The notes under the pieces were generated by a model. That model did not search any database. It saw only the letters and a list, made by a program, of their open reading frames with translations, and was not told the origin of the DNA. Below are positions 35,480 to 45,894 of a stretch of DNA of 64,000 nt, one piece after another; positions within the stretch are counted from its first letter, which is position 1, and each line of letters starts with the position of its first letter. The stretch is from Microcebus murinus (lineage: Eukaryota > Chordata > Mammalia > Primates > Cheirogaleidae): NCBI RefSeq assembly GCF_040939455.1, contig NC_134120.1, forward strand, positions 59,005,501 to 59,069,500. The letters are read 5' to 3'. The position numbers and the translations under genes are program-made.

Positions 35480-37440
35480 AAAACTTGCCATCCACAAAAA
35501 GTGGCACTTCAGGAGGAGATGTCTCACACCTGTCTCGTGGTCTCCGTGGCCATGGCAGGCCTGAGAGTATGTGCTCCGTAGCAACGTGCCACCTAGCCCA
35601 GTGGTCTGACTCCCGTCTACAAGGAGTGCAGTCCACTAGGGGCTTATATAGGTGGCGCTAGGTCTCTCGGATCCTGAAATCCAAGCAACACAGGCTTAGG
35701 CTTCTCAGGGAAGAGTAGAATTGAAATTAATGCTTTAGTTAAATGCTATAAGCCACAATTTTCTTGATGTCTTGGCACGGGTAGATTTGACTTTAAAAAA
35801 TGAGTACGTAAACAGGTTCCTTTAACAACGGTGCTAGTCTTCCCCTAAGGCATTTGTCCTGCCTCCCAGGTACCTGAGGAGGCACCTAGAGGAGAGTCAC
35901 TGCCGGTGCCTGCTTCACAGCTGGGCTGTGTCCTAGCATGGCAGCGTGGCCACCAGGCACACACACTGCCACAGCATCTAGTTTGCAAGCAGAGACCAGC
36001 GGGGGCTGGCAGACCAAGTTCGAGAGAACGGGACAAACAGCTCCGCCCGGGGGCAGTGGCAGGGAGCGCAGCAGTGCCAGGCGTCCCCACTGGGAGCACT
36101 CGCTCCGGCAGGGAGCACTCTTCCAAGCAGGAGGGGTCAAACAGGAGAGCGGCTCCCCAGTGCGCGGCGGGCGGGGCAGAGGGGCGCCCTCCTCGCAGGG
36201 CCGGCCTGGGCCCTGGGCAGAGGCAGAGCCGAACGTGGCGGAGGGAGGCCCGCAGTGCAGGGAGGCCCGTGGTGGAGGACTGCCTGCGGGGACTGCCGGG
36301 GCCAGCAGGGCTGGAAGGCCACACACCTGCTCACACCTCTCCTTACAGCCCGCGCGGTGTGGGAGGGAGACCCCTCTGCCTTCCAGGGGGTGAGGAAGGG
36401 CTCTGGGCGGGGCCCTGGCCTCTCTGGCCAGGCTACAGGCCACCGGCCCGAGGAGACTGGGCCATCCCAGGGTTGCCAGCACCCTCGGGGCTGCCTACGC
36501 CGTATGAGAGCAGGAGCTCAGCGCCGAGGGCCTTGGAGGACGAGGCCACCGCCCGTGGCCTGCCCCACGCCCAGAACACGCCAGCCCTCTCAGACACAGC
36601 CCGCTTTGCCCGCAGCAAGCCGAGCATGGAGGCGCCTTCCGGCTGTGCCTCAGAGGTGTGTGGCCACAGGGCACATCCAGGGAGCAGGCTGGTCTGTCGG
36701 GCTGCAGCTTTGAGGACAGGGCTCAGGTTCCTGGATTTGCCTGTGGGCAGGGTCGGCGCTGGGGGGAGTGACCAGGGTGCTACGCTTAGAAGGGCCCGGG
36801 CTCGGGGCTTACCGCAATGCAGCTGCCACCTCGAGCTCTCCATCGTTTCGCCTCTGAGTGTGTTTTGTAAATGAAGTCCCACGGGACAATGGAGCACAGT
36901 CCCACCTCCCCAAGACAGGTTCTCAGCTGCCCCTGGAGGGGCAAGGAGGGCGGGGCAGGCATACATGCCCCATGGCATCTCAGGGCAGGGGTGGCGGTGC
37001 CATCCCACCCAGGGCTGGCAGCGAGTGGCATGTCTGGCAGGTGGCCAGCCAGCGCCACTTCTCAGCAGAGGCAAGCCTCTTCTGCACCCTGATTTGACTG
37101 AGTGACGCTGGTACAGAGACAGAGGGGGCCCTGGCCACCTGCCCTAGGCTGGAGCAGTGGACAGGTGGGAAGGGGATGTGCCTGGCTTGATGTCCCCAGA
37201 GCCCCGTGGCCAGGGCAGTGTGTACTTCCAGTAGTGGCTGGCAGCTGGCAGCCCCTGGTGGGTGTGCTCCCCATTGCCGGGGGCCTGGGGCATCTGTAAA
37301 GATCTGGCATGGTGAGAGGCCTGGACCTGAGGGGCAGTCCCTCAGCCAGCTCCGTGGGGTCCTCTCCTCCTCCTCCCAACCTTCCTTCGTCCAGCCCATG
37401 CTTGTCTTGAACTTCTGGCCAGCCTTGGGCACCCTCCAGG
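35480..37440. other. GC-rich, CpG-containing single-copy intron DNA
   Basis: About 2 kb with no recognised element. A 322-codon open frame on the plus strand is compositional and has no family resemblance. Confidence 0.45.
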
Positions 37441-38129
37441 GATGAGCCATGAAATACAATTCACTCAATTTTGGTGATTCTGCACACAAGTTAAATGTTG
37501 TAATATTTGCATTTAAAACAAACGCTGCACAATTTAAAGATGAATGGTAAAATTCATGCTAATAACCTAAAATTCCAATTTTTCATTACTTAGGATGGCA
37601 TTTAAAAGCAAATAAAAAGCCTCGACAAGTGGAGAGAGGGAGACTGAGGAAGAAAACAACAGGCTTTCTATGCACCTTCTGCATCACTGCTTCCTGCTTC
37701 TAGAGCAAGAGACCCCCACTTGCACTGTGCACGGGCCCCACCTGCAGGCCAGCCCCCCCCCTCCCGTGCTGTCCCCATGGTTCTCGCCTGGCCAGACGTG
37801 GCCTCACAGAAGCAATCTGGCCCTGCAAGCTCTCCCTCCACCTTCCGTGCACGCCGGGAGACACTGAGTGTGGCTGCCGGACAGGGGCAGGGCTGGGGTG
37901 AGGCTGGGGTGCTGCTGTGCAGAGCAGAGCTGCAGACCCACTTCTGGGGGGCAGAAGTGTCACCCCCATCACCCAGGGGAGAAGGCAGGAGGGAAAGGCT
38001 GCAGGATCTGACCATGCATGAAAATGTAAGCCACCAAAAACTGTCACAAGCAGAACAAAAGCCAAACAGCAAAACTGGGGCAAAAAATTTCTCACACATA
38101 TGGCAGGCAGAAAGTTAACCTATTTGAAT

Positions 38130-38740
38130 GTACAGACTCTTCAGATTAAAAAGAAAGAAACTAAAATTCCAGTAGAATAAGGGGCACGAAGAGGCCAATC
38201 ACAAAAAATAAAATCATCTATTTTAAAATACATATCCTTAAAATGCAACCTCACACCATGAAGTAAACATAAATTACAACAAAAAACTATTAAATCACCA
38301 CAGCTACAAAGGACTCAGTGTTGTGAAGAGGTGTGGAGACTGACTGTTGCCCCGCGGAGCACGAACAGGTGAAACCATAACAGAGAATGTTCTAGCACAG
38401 AAAGCTTTTGAAATGTGCATATCTGTTGACCAGGGACTCCACTTTTAGAAACTCAATTTGAGGAAATAATTAAGGATGTGTGATAAATTCAGCCATAAGT
38501 ATATGACACAGTCAGTGGCAACTCTGACTTCTAATAGGAAATAAGTTTTGTTATACAAATATGTCTCATAAATAGTAAGTTACATAAAAAATCTTCCAGA
38601 GTCATATGGTGCAATATTATGCAGTCATTAAAACCAGGTAGTAGATAATTGCTGGGAGAAAACATTTATATACCTACATGAAATATTCCACTGTAAATAA
38701 TATATTGTCTGTATTAAATATAGAATATTTAAATAAACAA
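38130..38740 (+). mobile_element. LINE-1 (old L1M-type) 3' region
   Basis: CTGTTGACCAGGGACTCCAC, TTTGAGGAAATAATTAAGGA and GTGCAATATTATGCAGTCAT match the 3' part of old L1 in forward orientation. Confidence 0.7.
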
Positions 38741-39059
38741 AAAAATGCTGCTTTTCTAGATTTGAGGAGGAAAAGAAGGAAAGCGGCCCCTGCAGAGGGT
38801 GTGGGATGGGCTGTTGGGGTGTGGGTCTGAATACGGGGAGGGGCTCGCTGTGCGCTGGCGGCTGTCATGAGGTGCTCAGCAAACATTTCCAATCCTTCTC
38901 CCCTCCAGCGGGTCTGAGAGGAAGAGATGTGCAGATTGATTGATTTCCATTTTCCTATGAAAAAGGGGAATAAAGTGTCTCCGGCAGTTTCCCATTGTCC
39001 TTAGAGCTATGTCCATTCCCTCTCCACATCAGGAAGCCCACAGGGACTAGCTTTACCCA

Positions 39060-39430
39060 CCTTCCTTAGCACACTGGCCTTTGCTCATTTCTTCAAATGT
39101 GCCAACCCCATTCCTGCCTCAGGGCCTTTGCACGGCCCATCCCCTGGGCCCGGAACACTCTACTCCATCTCTTCCCACAGCCTTCCATTATCACTCAAGT
39201 CTCAGCTCAAGTGCTTCTCCTGCACACCGACGTCCCCTGACCATCTTCCTTCTCTATCTCACAGCTGCTTTGTTGCTTTCATTGCATTCATCATGATCTG
39301 AAGTTAGCCCATTTGTTTTTCGCTTGAACACTGTGTACCCTCGCCAGAGTGCAAGCCCTGGTAGCTGGGGCTCTGCCTGTCCTGCCTGCTGCTGCAGCGC
39401 CTGCCTGACACACAGTAGGCGCCAGCCAAC
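39060..39430 (+). mobile_element. LINE-2 3' region
   Basis: CATTCCTGCCTCAGGGCCTT, ACTCAAGTCTCAGCTCAAGT, GACGTCCCCTGACCATCTTC and CTGACACACAGTAGGCGCCA are L2 landmarks in order. Confidence 0.8.
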
Positions 39431-39439
39431 CTCTGCGTC

Positions 39440-40430
39440 CAGTGGGCAGGCCCGGCGTGTGGCGCAGAGCCAGGCAGGCTGGGCTGCGGCAGCCAGAGAG
39501 GCCGAGTGTGCGTCCTCGCTCACGCCACAGCCCAGGCGGGCGGCGGCCCTATCCTGGTGGTCGTGCACTTACTGGGACATGTGGCTTCCAAAGCTACTGC
39601 GGCGGGGAGAGGCAGATGGATGGGACACATTTAACTGCTTCGGCCAACAGGTGACTCAGAGCACTTCCCTTCACACAAACCACTAGGCAGAACTAACCAC
39701 ACAGCCACAAACTAGCTGCAAGGGAGGCTGGAGGTTAGAGAACATACACCTGGATATTTGGTGACCCTGAACTGTCTGTGGCACACCGGGGTGCCATCAC
39801 CCCGCCAGCTCTGCCTGAGGAGATCCCCGAGGCAGTCCTGCAGCAGAAATTGCCCTGCACGAGAGGCAAACGGCAGCAGAGAGCTGCCAGGCTGAAGCCC
39901 TGCCTCCACCCAGCCCCTTGCCTGCCTCTGCCACACCTGCACGCCCTGCGTCCCTGCCCCTGGGAGCCCCACCAGACTCTCCACCCGGGGCTCAATGGCC
40001 TTCCAGGGGACGGGGACAGGCTGTGCCTGCCACTCTTTATGTCCAGTTCAATGGGCAGTTTGCCACCAGGGCCGGCTCCCGAGCCCTGCGCACTGGACAC
40101 GCTGCCAGCCAGCCCCATGTGCTCCACAGCCGAGCAAGCCCCTCACCGGGCACCCAGCCCTGCCGGCCGCCACCACCTCTGTCCTCCTGCTGTTGCTTTG
40201 CTCCAGTCCAGAGAAGCCCCACGACCAGCTGTGAACTTACAAGAGGAATGTAACGAGCTACTGGCTACTTTGAGGGCCATTTGGGGGTACGGCTGAAGGT
40301 GCCCACACCCAGGGACTGCCTGTGCCACCACAGTGGCCAAGTTCAGAGACAGGGCACTGAGGACAGCCGGCTGTACACAGACCTCACTGCAGCGTCCTAC
40401 ACGGCAGCCACCAGCCACACTGTGATTCAT
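39440..40430. other. GC-rich single-copy intron DNA
   Basis: No recognised repeat or exon. Overlapping open frames on both strands reflect base composition. Confidence 0.4.
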
Positions 40431-40439
40431 ATCTAAGTG

Positions 40440-41170
40440 CAAATTAATTAAAATAAAATACCCATTAGGATGGCTCCTATCAAAAAAAAAAATAACAAGT
40501 GTTATGAGGACATGGAGAAACTGGAACCCTGTGCACTGCTGGTGACAATGTAAAGCAAGTAGTGCAGCTGCTGTGGGAACCGTGTGGAAGTTCCTCAAAA
40601 AAATTAAAAAGAGAATCACTGTACGATCTAGCAGTTCCACTTGTGGGTGGACAGGATGGAGGCAGGGTCTAGAACGGGCATTTACACGCCATGTTCATAG
40701 CAGCACTACTCACAGTAGCCAAAAAGTAGAAGCAGCCCGTGCCCATTGGTAAAAGACCAGACAAGCAAGATGTGGTCTGTCCACACAATGGAATATTAGT
40801 CAGCCTTAAAAAGGAAGGAAATTCTGGCACATACTCCAACACAGATGAGGACATTACGCAATGAGCCAGATACAAAAGGACAGACACTATATGGTTCCAC
40901 TCACACAAGGTACCCAGAGTGGTCAATATAGTGACTGACAGTAGACTGGTGGCTGCCAGGGGCTGGGGGCGAGGAATAGGAGTTAGCATTTAATGGGGAC
41001 AGAGTTTCAACATAACAGGAAGCAAAGGGTTCTATGGATCGAGGGTGGTGACGGCTGCACAGGGGTGTCCCTATACTAATGCCACTCAGCAGTACACTTA
41101 AACACAGTGAAGATAGTAACTTTTATGTTCTGCATAGTTTACAATTAAAATTTTTTAATTAAAATAAAAA
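40440..41170 (+). mobile_element. LINE-1 3' end (L1MB-like)
   Basis: CATGGAGAAACTGGAACCCT, GGCATACACGCC-type text, AGGACATTACGCAATGAGCC, GGTGGCTGCCAGGGGCTGGG and ACTTAAACACAGTGAAGATA follow L1MB 3' sequence to an AT-rich tail. The ORF is dead. Confidence 0.8.
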
Positions 41171-41189
41171 TTATATTAGATAAAACAAC

Positions 41190-41335
41190 AAATTAAATTA
41201 AAACTTCAGGTCTTCAATTGCACCAGCTGTATTTCAAGTGCTCAATAGCCAGCATGGCTAGTGACTACCACATTGGACAGGGCAAATGAGAGCATTTCCA
41301 TTGTTGCAGAAAGCTCTGTTGGACAGCAATGTTCT
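41190..41335 (+). mobile_element. hAT-type MER fragment
   Basis: CTTCAATTGCACCAGCTGTA, TTTCAAGTGCTCAATAGCCA, CATGGCTAGTGACTACCACA and TTGGACAGCAATG match the end of a common non-autonomous DNA transposon. The subfamily is uncertain. Confidence 0.7.
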
Positions 41336-42169
41336 AGAAGGTCATCCTTTCTCAAACACCCCCTCTTGCTCAATATCCCTCTTCCCCAAGGCCACCAAAG
41401 GATCCCGCATGCCTCAGATCAGTCCCTGGGACTTTCTTCTGGGTGTGCACACACTCTCAGTGAGGACACAGGGTAATACCTGTCAGGGCAGCACCACGCT
41501 CCAAGCACGGCTGTGCCCGATCTTCCTTGCCCATGCTGCACTCTTGTGGCGCCAGGTGGCACTCAGTTCAGAGGCAGAGACACCCAGCTGCCCACTGGTC
41601 TCCCAGGCCCCAGGCCCCTCTGCACGGCTCTCTGACTCTGCAGGGCACACAGCTGTGCCTGGGACAAGCACACATTCAACAACTGTTGGCCGAATAAATA
41701 ACCACATATCTGCGAGACAGGGAAAAAAGACATGGCCCAGATACTCTTTCTCAATTCCTCAGGTTTATCTCCTAAAATCCTTTTTTTGTTATGATAAAGT
41801 TAATTTTGATTTAAGAATTTTCATATTTTTCATGCTTTTCTAGAATAACCATCCCATTATCCAAAATGGGGGTATAGTTGGATCACAAGCATTTGAAAGA
41901 ATGAATTTAAGTTAGATGGCAAAACCAAGAGAAAATTCTAGACTTTCTCCAACCAGCTCTCTGTGGCAGAGAGACCCTCCATACCACACCAGGGAAAAGG
42001 CCTCCTGAAGAACTCTCCATGGACACCCCAACTCCACTCAGAGTTTTTGGTGGACTTCTCAAAAATGATTCCTATATGCTATCACTAAATTAAATATTGT
42101 CACTGTCAAGATAACAAAACCATATTTTATTTCAGACGGAAAACATGTTCACTATATTTAGAGACTGAA

Positions 42170-42340
42170 AAGCAACTTCACCTTTATTATCTCATTTAAT
42201 CCTCACAACAATCCCCAAGATGGAAATTATTGACCCATTATAAAGATGAGAAGACCAAGGCTCAGAGGATGGAAGCCATGTTCCCAATGACACACCTGGA
42301 AAAGGTGAGGCCGAGAATGGACCTGGGACTAATTCCAAGC
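42170..42340 (-). mobile_element. MIR SINE, reverse orientation
   Basis: TTATCTCATTTAATCCTCAC followed by AACAATCCCCAAGATGG and AAGATGAGAAGACCAAGGCT is the reverse MIR core. Confidence 0.85.
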
Positions 42341-42390
42341 CCAGTTCTTTTCTGCACTGGGTTGGAAGGCAAGATAACGCTTGGGGAAGG

Positions 42391-42431
42391 GATATTCTGC
42401 ACTTGATCTTAGCCGAAAGGCTGTGATTCGA
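42391..42431 (-). pseudogene. U2 snRNA 5'-end fragment
   Basis: The minus strand contains GGCTAAGATCAAGTG, the invariant U2 snRNA segment (nucleotides about 19-33) that includes the branch-point-pairing neighbourhood. Upstream, CAGCCTTTC corresponds to CGGCCTTTT of U2. Downstream GCAGAATATC corresponds to GTAGTATC with a two-base insertion. Only about the first 43 nucleotides are present, with several substitutions and no U2 promoter, so it is a truncated retroposed copy. Confidence 0.8.
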
Positions 42432-43871
42432 CAGAAGACATATTCTGAAGGCAGACAAGATCTACCATCCCACAGACTTAGTGTGACGATTCCCTAGGGT
42501 AATTTAGCATGGCAAGTGCCTCGCATGGACCTGACACATAGACACATATTAGGGGCTCAATAAATGCATCCATTATGGTTTTATTGTTATTATTGCATTA
42601 AAGGTACATTTCAAAAATGAGATGAGAATGAGTGTTATGATACTCTCCAAAATAAAATGCATTCTGCAAGTGCAGTGGCCTTTGGCCCACTTTGCAGATG
42701 AGAAGGCTGCCATCCAGAGGGCTCGTGGACTCATCCAAAGTAGGGCAAGGGGAAGGTGACGTCCCAGGCAGGACTCTCTCGCTGTCCAGCGGTCAGCTCA
42801 CTCACAGCCTCCCGCTTGCCCTGATGTGTCTTTTCACTTTGTTCCCAGGCTCACCACTTGGCCCAGAAAGCAGAGTTGAGCAACAGGCCATGAGCAGACC
42901 TCTGTACCCCTAGCTGCCACCTCCTGCCAGAGCCCTGCAGGACCTCGTTTATCTGTGAGCTTCGATGTGTAGCCCCGTGGCTTCTACTCCACTGCCAGCC
43001 CTCCCTAAGCCTTGGCTTCCTCCCACTAATGCTGCTCCACCTACCACATCTACCTTCCCACCACACCTGGACCTCCCTCCCAGCCCTTCTGCTCCCCGCA
43101 GAGCTATGCTGCGCAAGCCCTGTCCCCCGGGGAGCCTGCATTTTGAAGGGTGGATGGCCCACGTCCTCACAGTAGGTCTGCCTGAGCAAGGCACAGAGAG
43201 GGGACAGGTCTCCACTCCGAGCAGGACAGGCGCTGGCATGCACCCATGACCCGGCACTATCCAGCACCCTTGTACCTCCTGCCCAGGATGAGGTCTCTGG
43301 AATGCAGAGGGGCGATCCTTTAATTCCCTAGCAGTAGCTAGGCAAGGGGCAATGGCCAGGAAGATTGAGGCGACACAAAGACTTGCAGGGAGAAAGGGAT
43401 TCCCTCTTTCGTTTCAACGAGAAGCCCTGGATTGGTGTTGTCTGTCCTTCCCACTCTAACACACACTGATCTCCCTTTTAACAGAAAGCAGGCTGCGGTT
43501 CCGAGCCAGCGAAAGGCAGGGGTTGAATGACATCATTCTGTGTTTTACTTTTAGGTCACTTTTTACATAAAGTGAGGTTTCCTTTTTAAATAATTTTATC
43601 TTTTAAAAATGTCAAACATCAAAAAAACAAAACAAAACAAAACAAAACCCTGGTGCACAAATGACTGGAGTCTGTGAAAAATGGCCTCAGAGTGTGAACA
43701 GCCTGGGCCAGGCAGCAGCGCCCACCCTGCGGACGGGGAAGCCGAGGCTCGGCGAGGCCGGTGGGCGGCCGCTCTCCTCGCCTGTGGCCAGAGCGCCTCG
43801 TCGCGGCCACGCCACAGCTAACGGAGACCAGCAGGGCCCCCCGAGGCCCGCCCCGGCCCTGGCCCACTTAC

Positions 43872-44074
43872 GATGTTCATGAGCGTGAGCAGGTACTTCT
43901 GCACGTGCTCCTTGCCGTGGAACTGCACCACGGAGTCGTCCACGCCCAGCAGGACCTCGATGTTGTAGTCGTCGTCGGCAGCGTGCCTGCGTGCCCGCAG
44001 CCGCGAGCTGTCGACGCGCTCCTGGAGGACGCCCAGGGCTCGGCCGAGGCTGTCCAGGCTGGCAAGGGCGTCCC
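43872..44074 (-). CDS. ADAMTS2: ADAMTS2 exon 3 (end of prodomain, furin site, start of metalloprotease domain)
   Basis: This is a coding exon of the secreted procollagen I/II/III N-proteinase. Read on the minus strand it starts after a TTCTAG acceptor and ends at ATC followed by GTAAGT. It is 203 bases long: two bases finish a codon begun in exon 2, then 67 codons follow, ending in phase 0. The product starts [14 protein letters not shown] and continues through [20 protein letters not shown] to LLTLMNI. The RARR motif (codons at about 43986-43997) is the furin-type cleavage site that releases the prodomain. [19 protein letters not shown] is the start of the M12B (reprolysin) catalytic domain of ADAMTS2. 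Human ADAMTS2, as I recall it, has NSS, a glycosylation sequon, just before this site, where this sequence has DSS. ADAMTS3 and ADAMTS14 are close paralogues, but the match to ADAMTS2 is best. Confidence 0.95.
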
Positions 44075-44159
44075 CTAGAAGGAGAGGACACTGTCTTCAG
44101 CAGCAGCCGGCTCCCAGGGACATCACAGTGGCACAAAACCCCACTCGGATGCAACTCAG

Positions 44160-44310
44160 CACCAGCCAGGCACCAGCTCAGCCATAATCTCATTTAAAAT
44201 TCGAGCACCCTGAACCAAGGGCAGCGTTGTCCCCATTTTACAGAACAACGAAATGAGGTCCAAACAGGGGCGGTAGTGACTTGCCAAGTTGTCTCAGACT
44301 CAGTGCTCAA
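44160..44310 (-). mobile_element. MIR SINE next to exon 3
   Basis: TAATCTCATTTAAAATTCGA, then GTCCCCATTTTACAGAACAA and GTGACTTGCCAAGTTGTC are the reverse MIR core, starting within about 90 bases of the exon 3 acceptor. Confidence 0.8.
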
Positions 44311-44319
44311 ACCAACAGC

Positions 44320-45525
44320 TCCGTGGCTTCTAGGCCAGCTCTTCCCCCAAGCCCTGGCGGCACCTCCAGCCACAGCAGAGGCCACGGTGCCCTCGGCACG
44401 ATGGAACAGGCCTGCTGAGACCGGAGACACTCAGCCCAGCATGGCAGTGGGCCTTGCGCAGCCCGGGGCTGGCCCCCAGCCACAGAGAGGCCGGAAGAGT
44501 GGCCTGCACAGCCGCATGGGCGTGGGCAGAGCCAGCGCCTCACACCCATCCACGCTGCCTGCTCCCAAAGGCTCTCCTCGTGCCGAAGCACCAGTGTCCC
44601 AGGTGTCCCTGCCCTGCTACAGCGGGGGCCGAGGCCCAGCCTGGGCCCGCCTCCCAGAACGTTCTGCTCAGCCCTCCACTGAAGCACAGCCCGTCATCCT
44701 GGCCAGGTCCACGCCCTCCCTCCTGGGCCAGGACTTTCTGTTTGCCCTCCCCAGGTGAACTGCACCCTCCCTGGTCCGAGCTGTGCAGGGACCAAGGTCA
44801 GCCCCTCCTGTGACCCCTCGCCACAGCCGGCGGGCAGCACTGACCTCTTGCGGCACAGGCTCTGCACTGGCCGCGTGGGGCAGCCACACGGGGGCCCCGG
44901 GCTCAGGCCGTCCTCCCTGCCATCGGCACAGCTGCGCTTCTGTCTCTGCGCCGCTCCCACTGTGCCCGCAGCCCTGTGGACCAGAGCTCCAGTTCCCAGC
45001 CCTCCCCCAGCCCGCCCCTCAAGGTCGCCTTCAGCATCAGTGGTGGCCCCAGACCCCACTGCCCACCGCCTGCTAAGTCCCGATGCAAAAGCGTCCGGAA
45101 GTTGCACTGAGCTCCGCGCCCAGCCCAGGACCCCAGCCCGGGCTACTGCTTCTCCATGACATTCCCTAGGCTGGCCTTCCTGGCTTGGGAAGGACGCAGG
45201 CCCACAGGTCGTCCAGACACCGACCACTCACGCGGCAGAGGCCACGCCGAGGCCCACGCAGCTGAGGGTGGAACCAAGAGCTCAGCTCCACTGTCTGTAG
45301 CCCTGCAGCACCCCTCCACAGTCTTCCCACTCTTCCTCAAAGCCTCGTGTCTCCGGCCTCCTCTAGACAGGGACAGGCACTCCCTCCATGTCAGGGGACC
45401 CCCGACAGGCCCTGGGGGCGGAGCCAGGCCTCTGAAGGCAGCATGGCTGCTCAGGGACAAGTGGGGTGGCCTGCCACCGCCAGTCCTGGTGCACACCTCC
45501 TTACGCAGTGCTGACAGCGGGTCTC
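44320..45525. other. GC-rich single-copy intron DNA
   Basis: About 1.2 kb upstream of exon 3, GC-rich with no recognised element or exon. Confidence 0.4.
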
Positions 45526-45529
45526 TCCA

Positions 45530-45620
45530 GCGTAAATTGCCGTCCCCATTTTATAGATGGGGAGACTGATGGAACCCCAGCATGGCCAATTTCAGCCAGG
45601 AGCTCCTCCCCACACCCTAC
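45530..45620 (-). mobile_element. MIR SINE fragment
   Basis: GTCCCCATTTTATAGATGGG with GAGACTGATGGAACCC is a short reverse MIR core. Confidence 0.6.
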
Positions 45621-45831
45621 TTTCTATCCCAGACAAGACTGTTAAGCTTCGGACGAGCCTGCAACCTGGCTGGGGCGAGATGAGACCAGGAGGGACAGTG
45701 GAGGTGCGAGGCAGAGGAGAGGCTCAGACAGGAAAGAAGAGCACACAGGCCAGGGCTGAGCACTGCTGGGGTGCCTGTGCCTTCTGGGGTCCCTGTCCCC
45801 TCAGCTCTGCAGGCCCGTGTGTCGCCCTAAT

Positions 45832-45892
45832 GCACACGCACGCACACATGTACACACACGCACACACATCATGCGCACACATGCGCAAGCAG
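45832..45892. repeat. Impure CA/GCACAC microsatellite
   Basis: Alternating CACACGCACGCACACATG-type sequence, a short impure dinucleotide repeat. Confidence 0.8.
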
Positions 45893-45894
45893 GG

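Noticed and set aside
35906..36874. A 322-codon plus-strand open frame
   Set aside because: It lies in GC-rich DNA with equally long frames on the other strand, has no recognisable domain and runs antisense in an ADAMTS2 intron.
42391..42431. Functional U2 snRNA gene
   Set aside because: Only about the first 43 nucleotides are present, with substitutions and no snRNA promoter elements.
43687..44193. A 168-codon minus-strand frame over exon 3
   Set aside because: It is out of frame with the true ADAMTS2 reading, which starts two bases into the exon.
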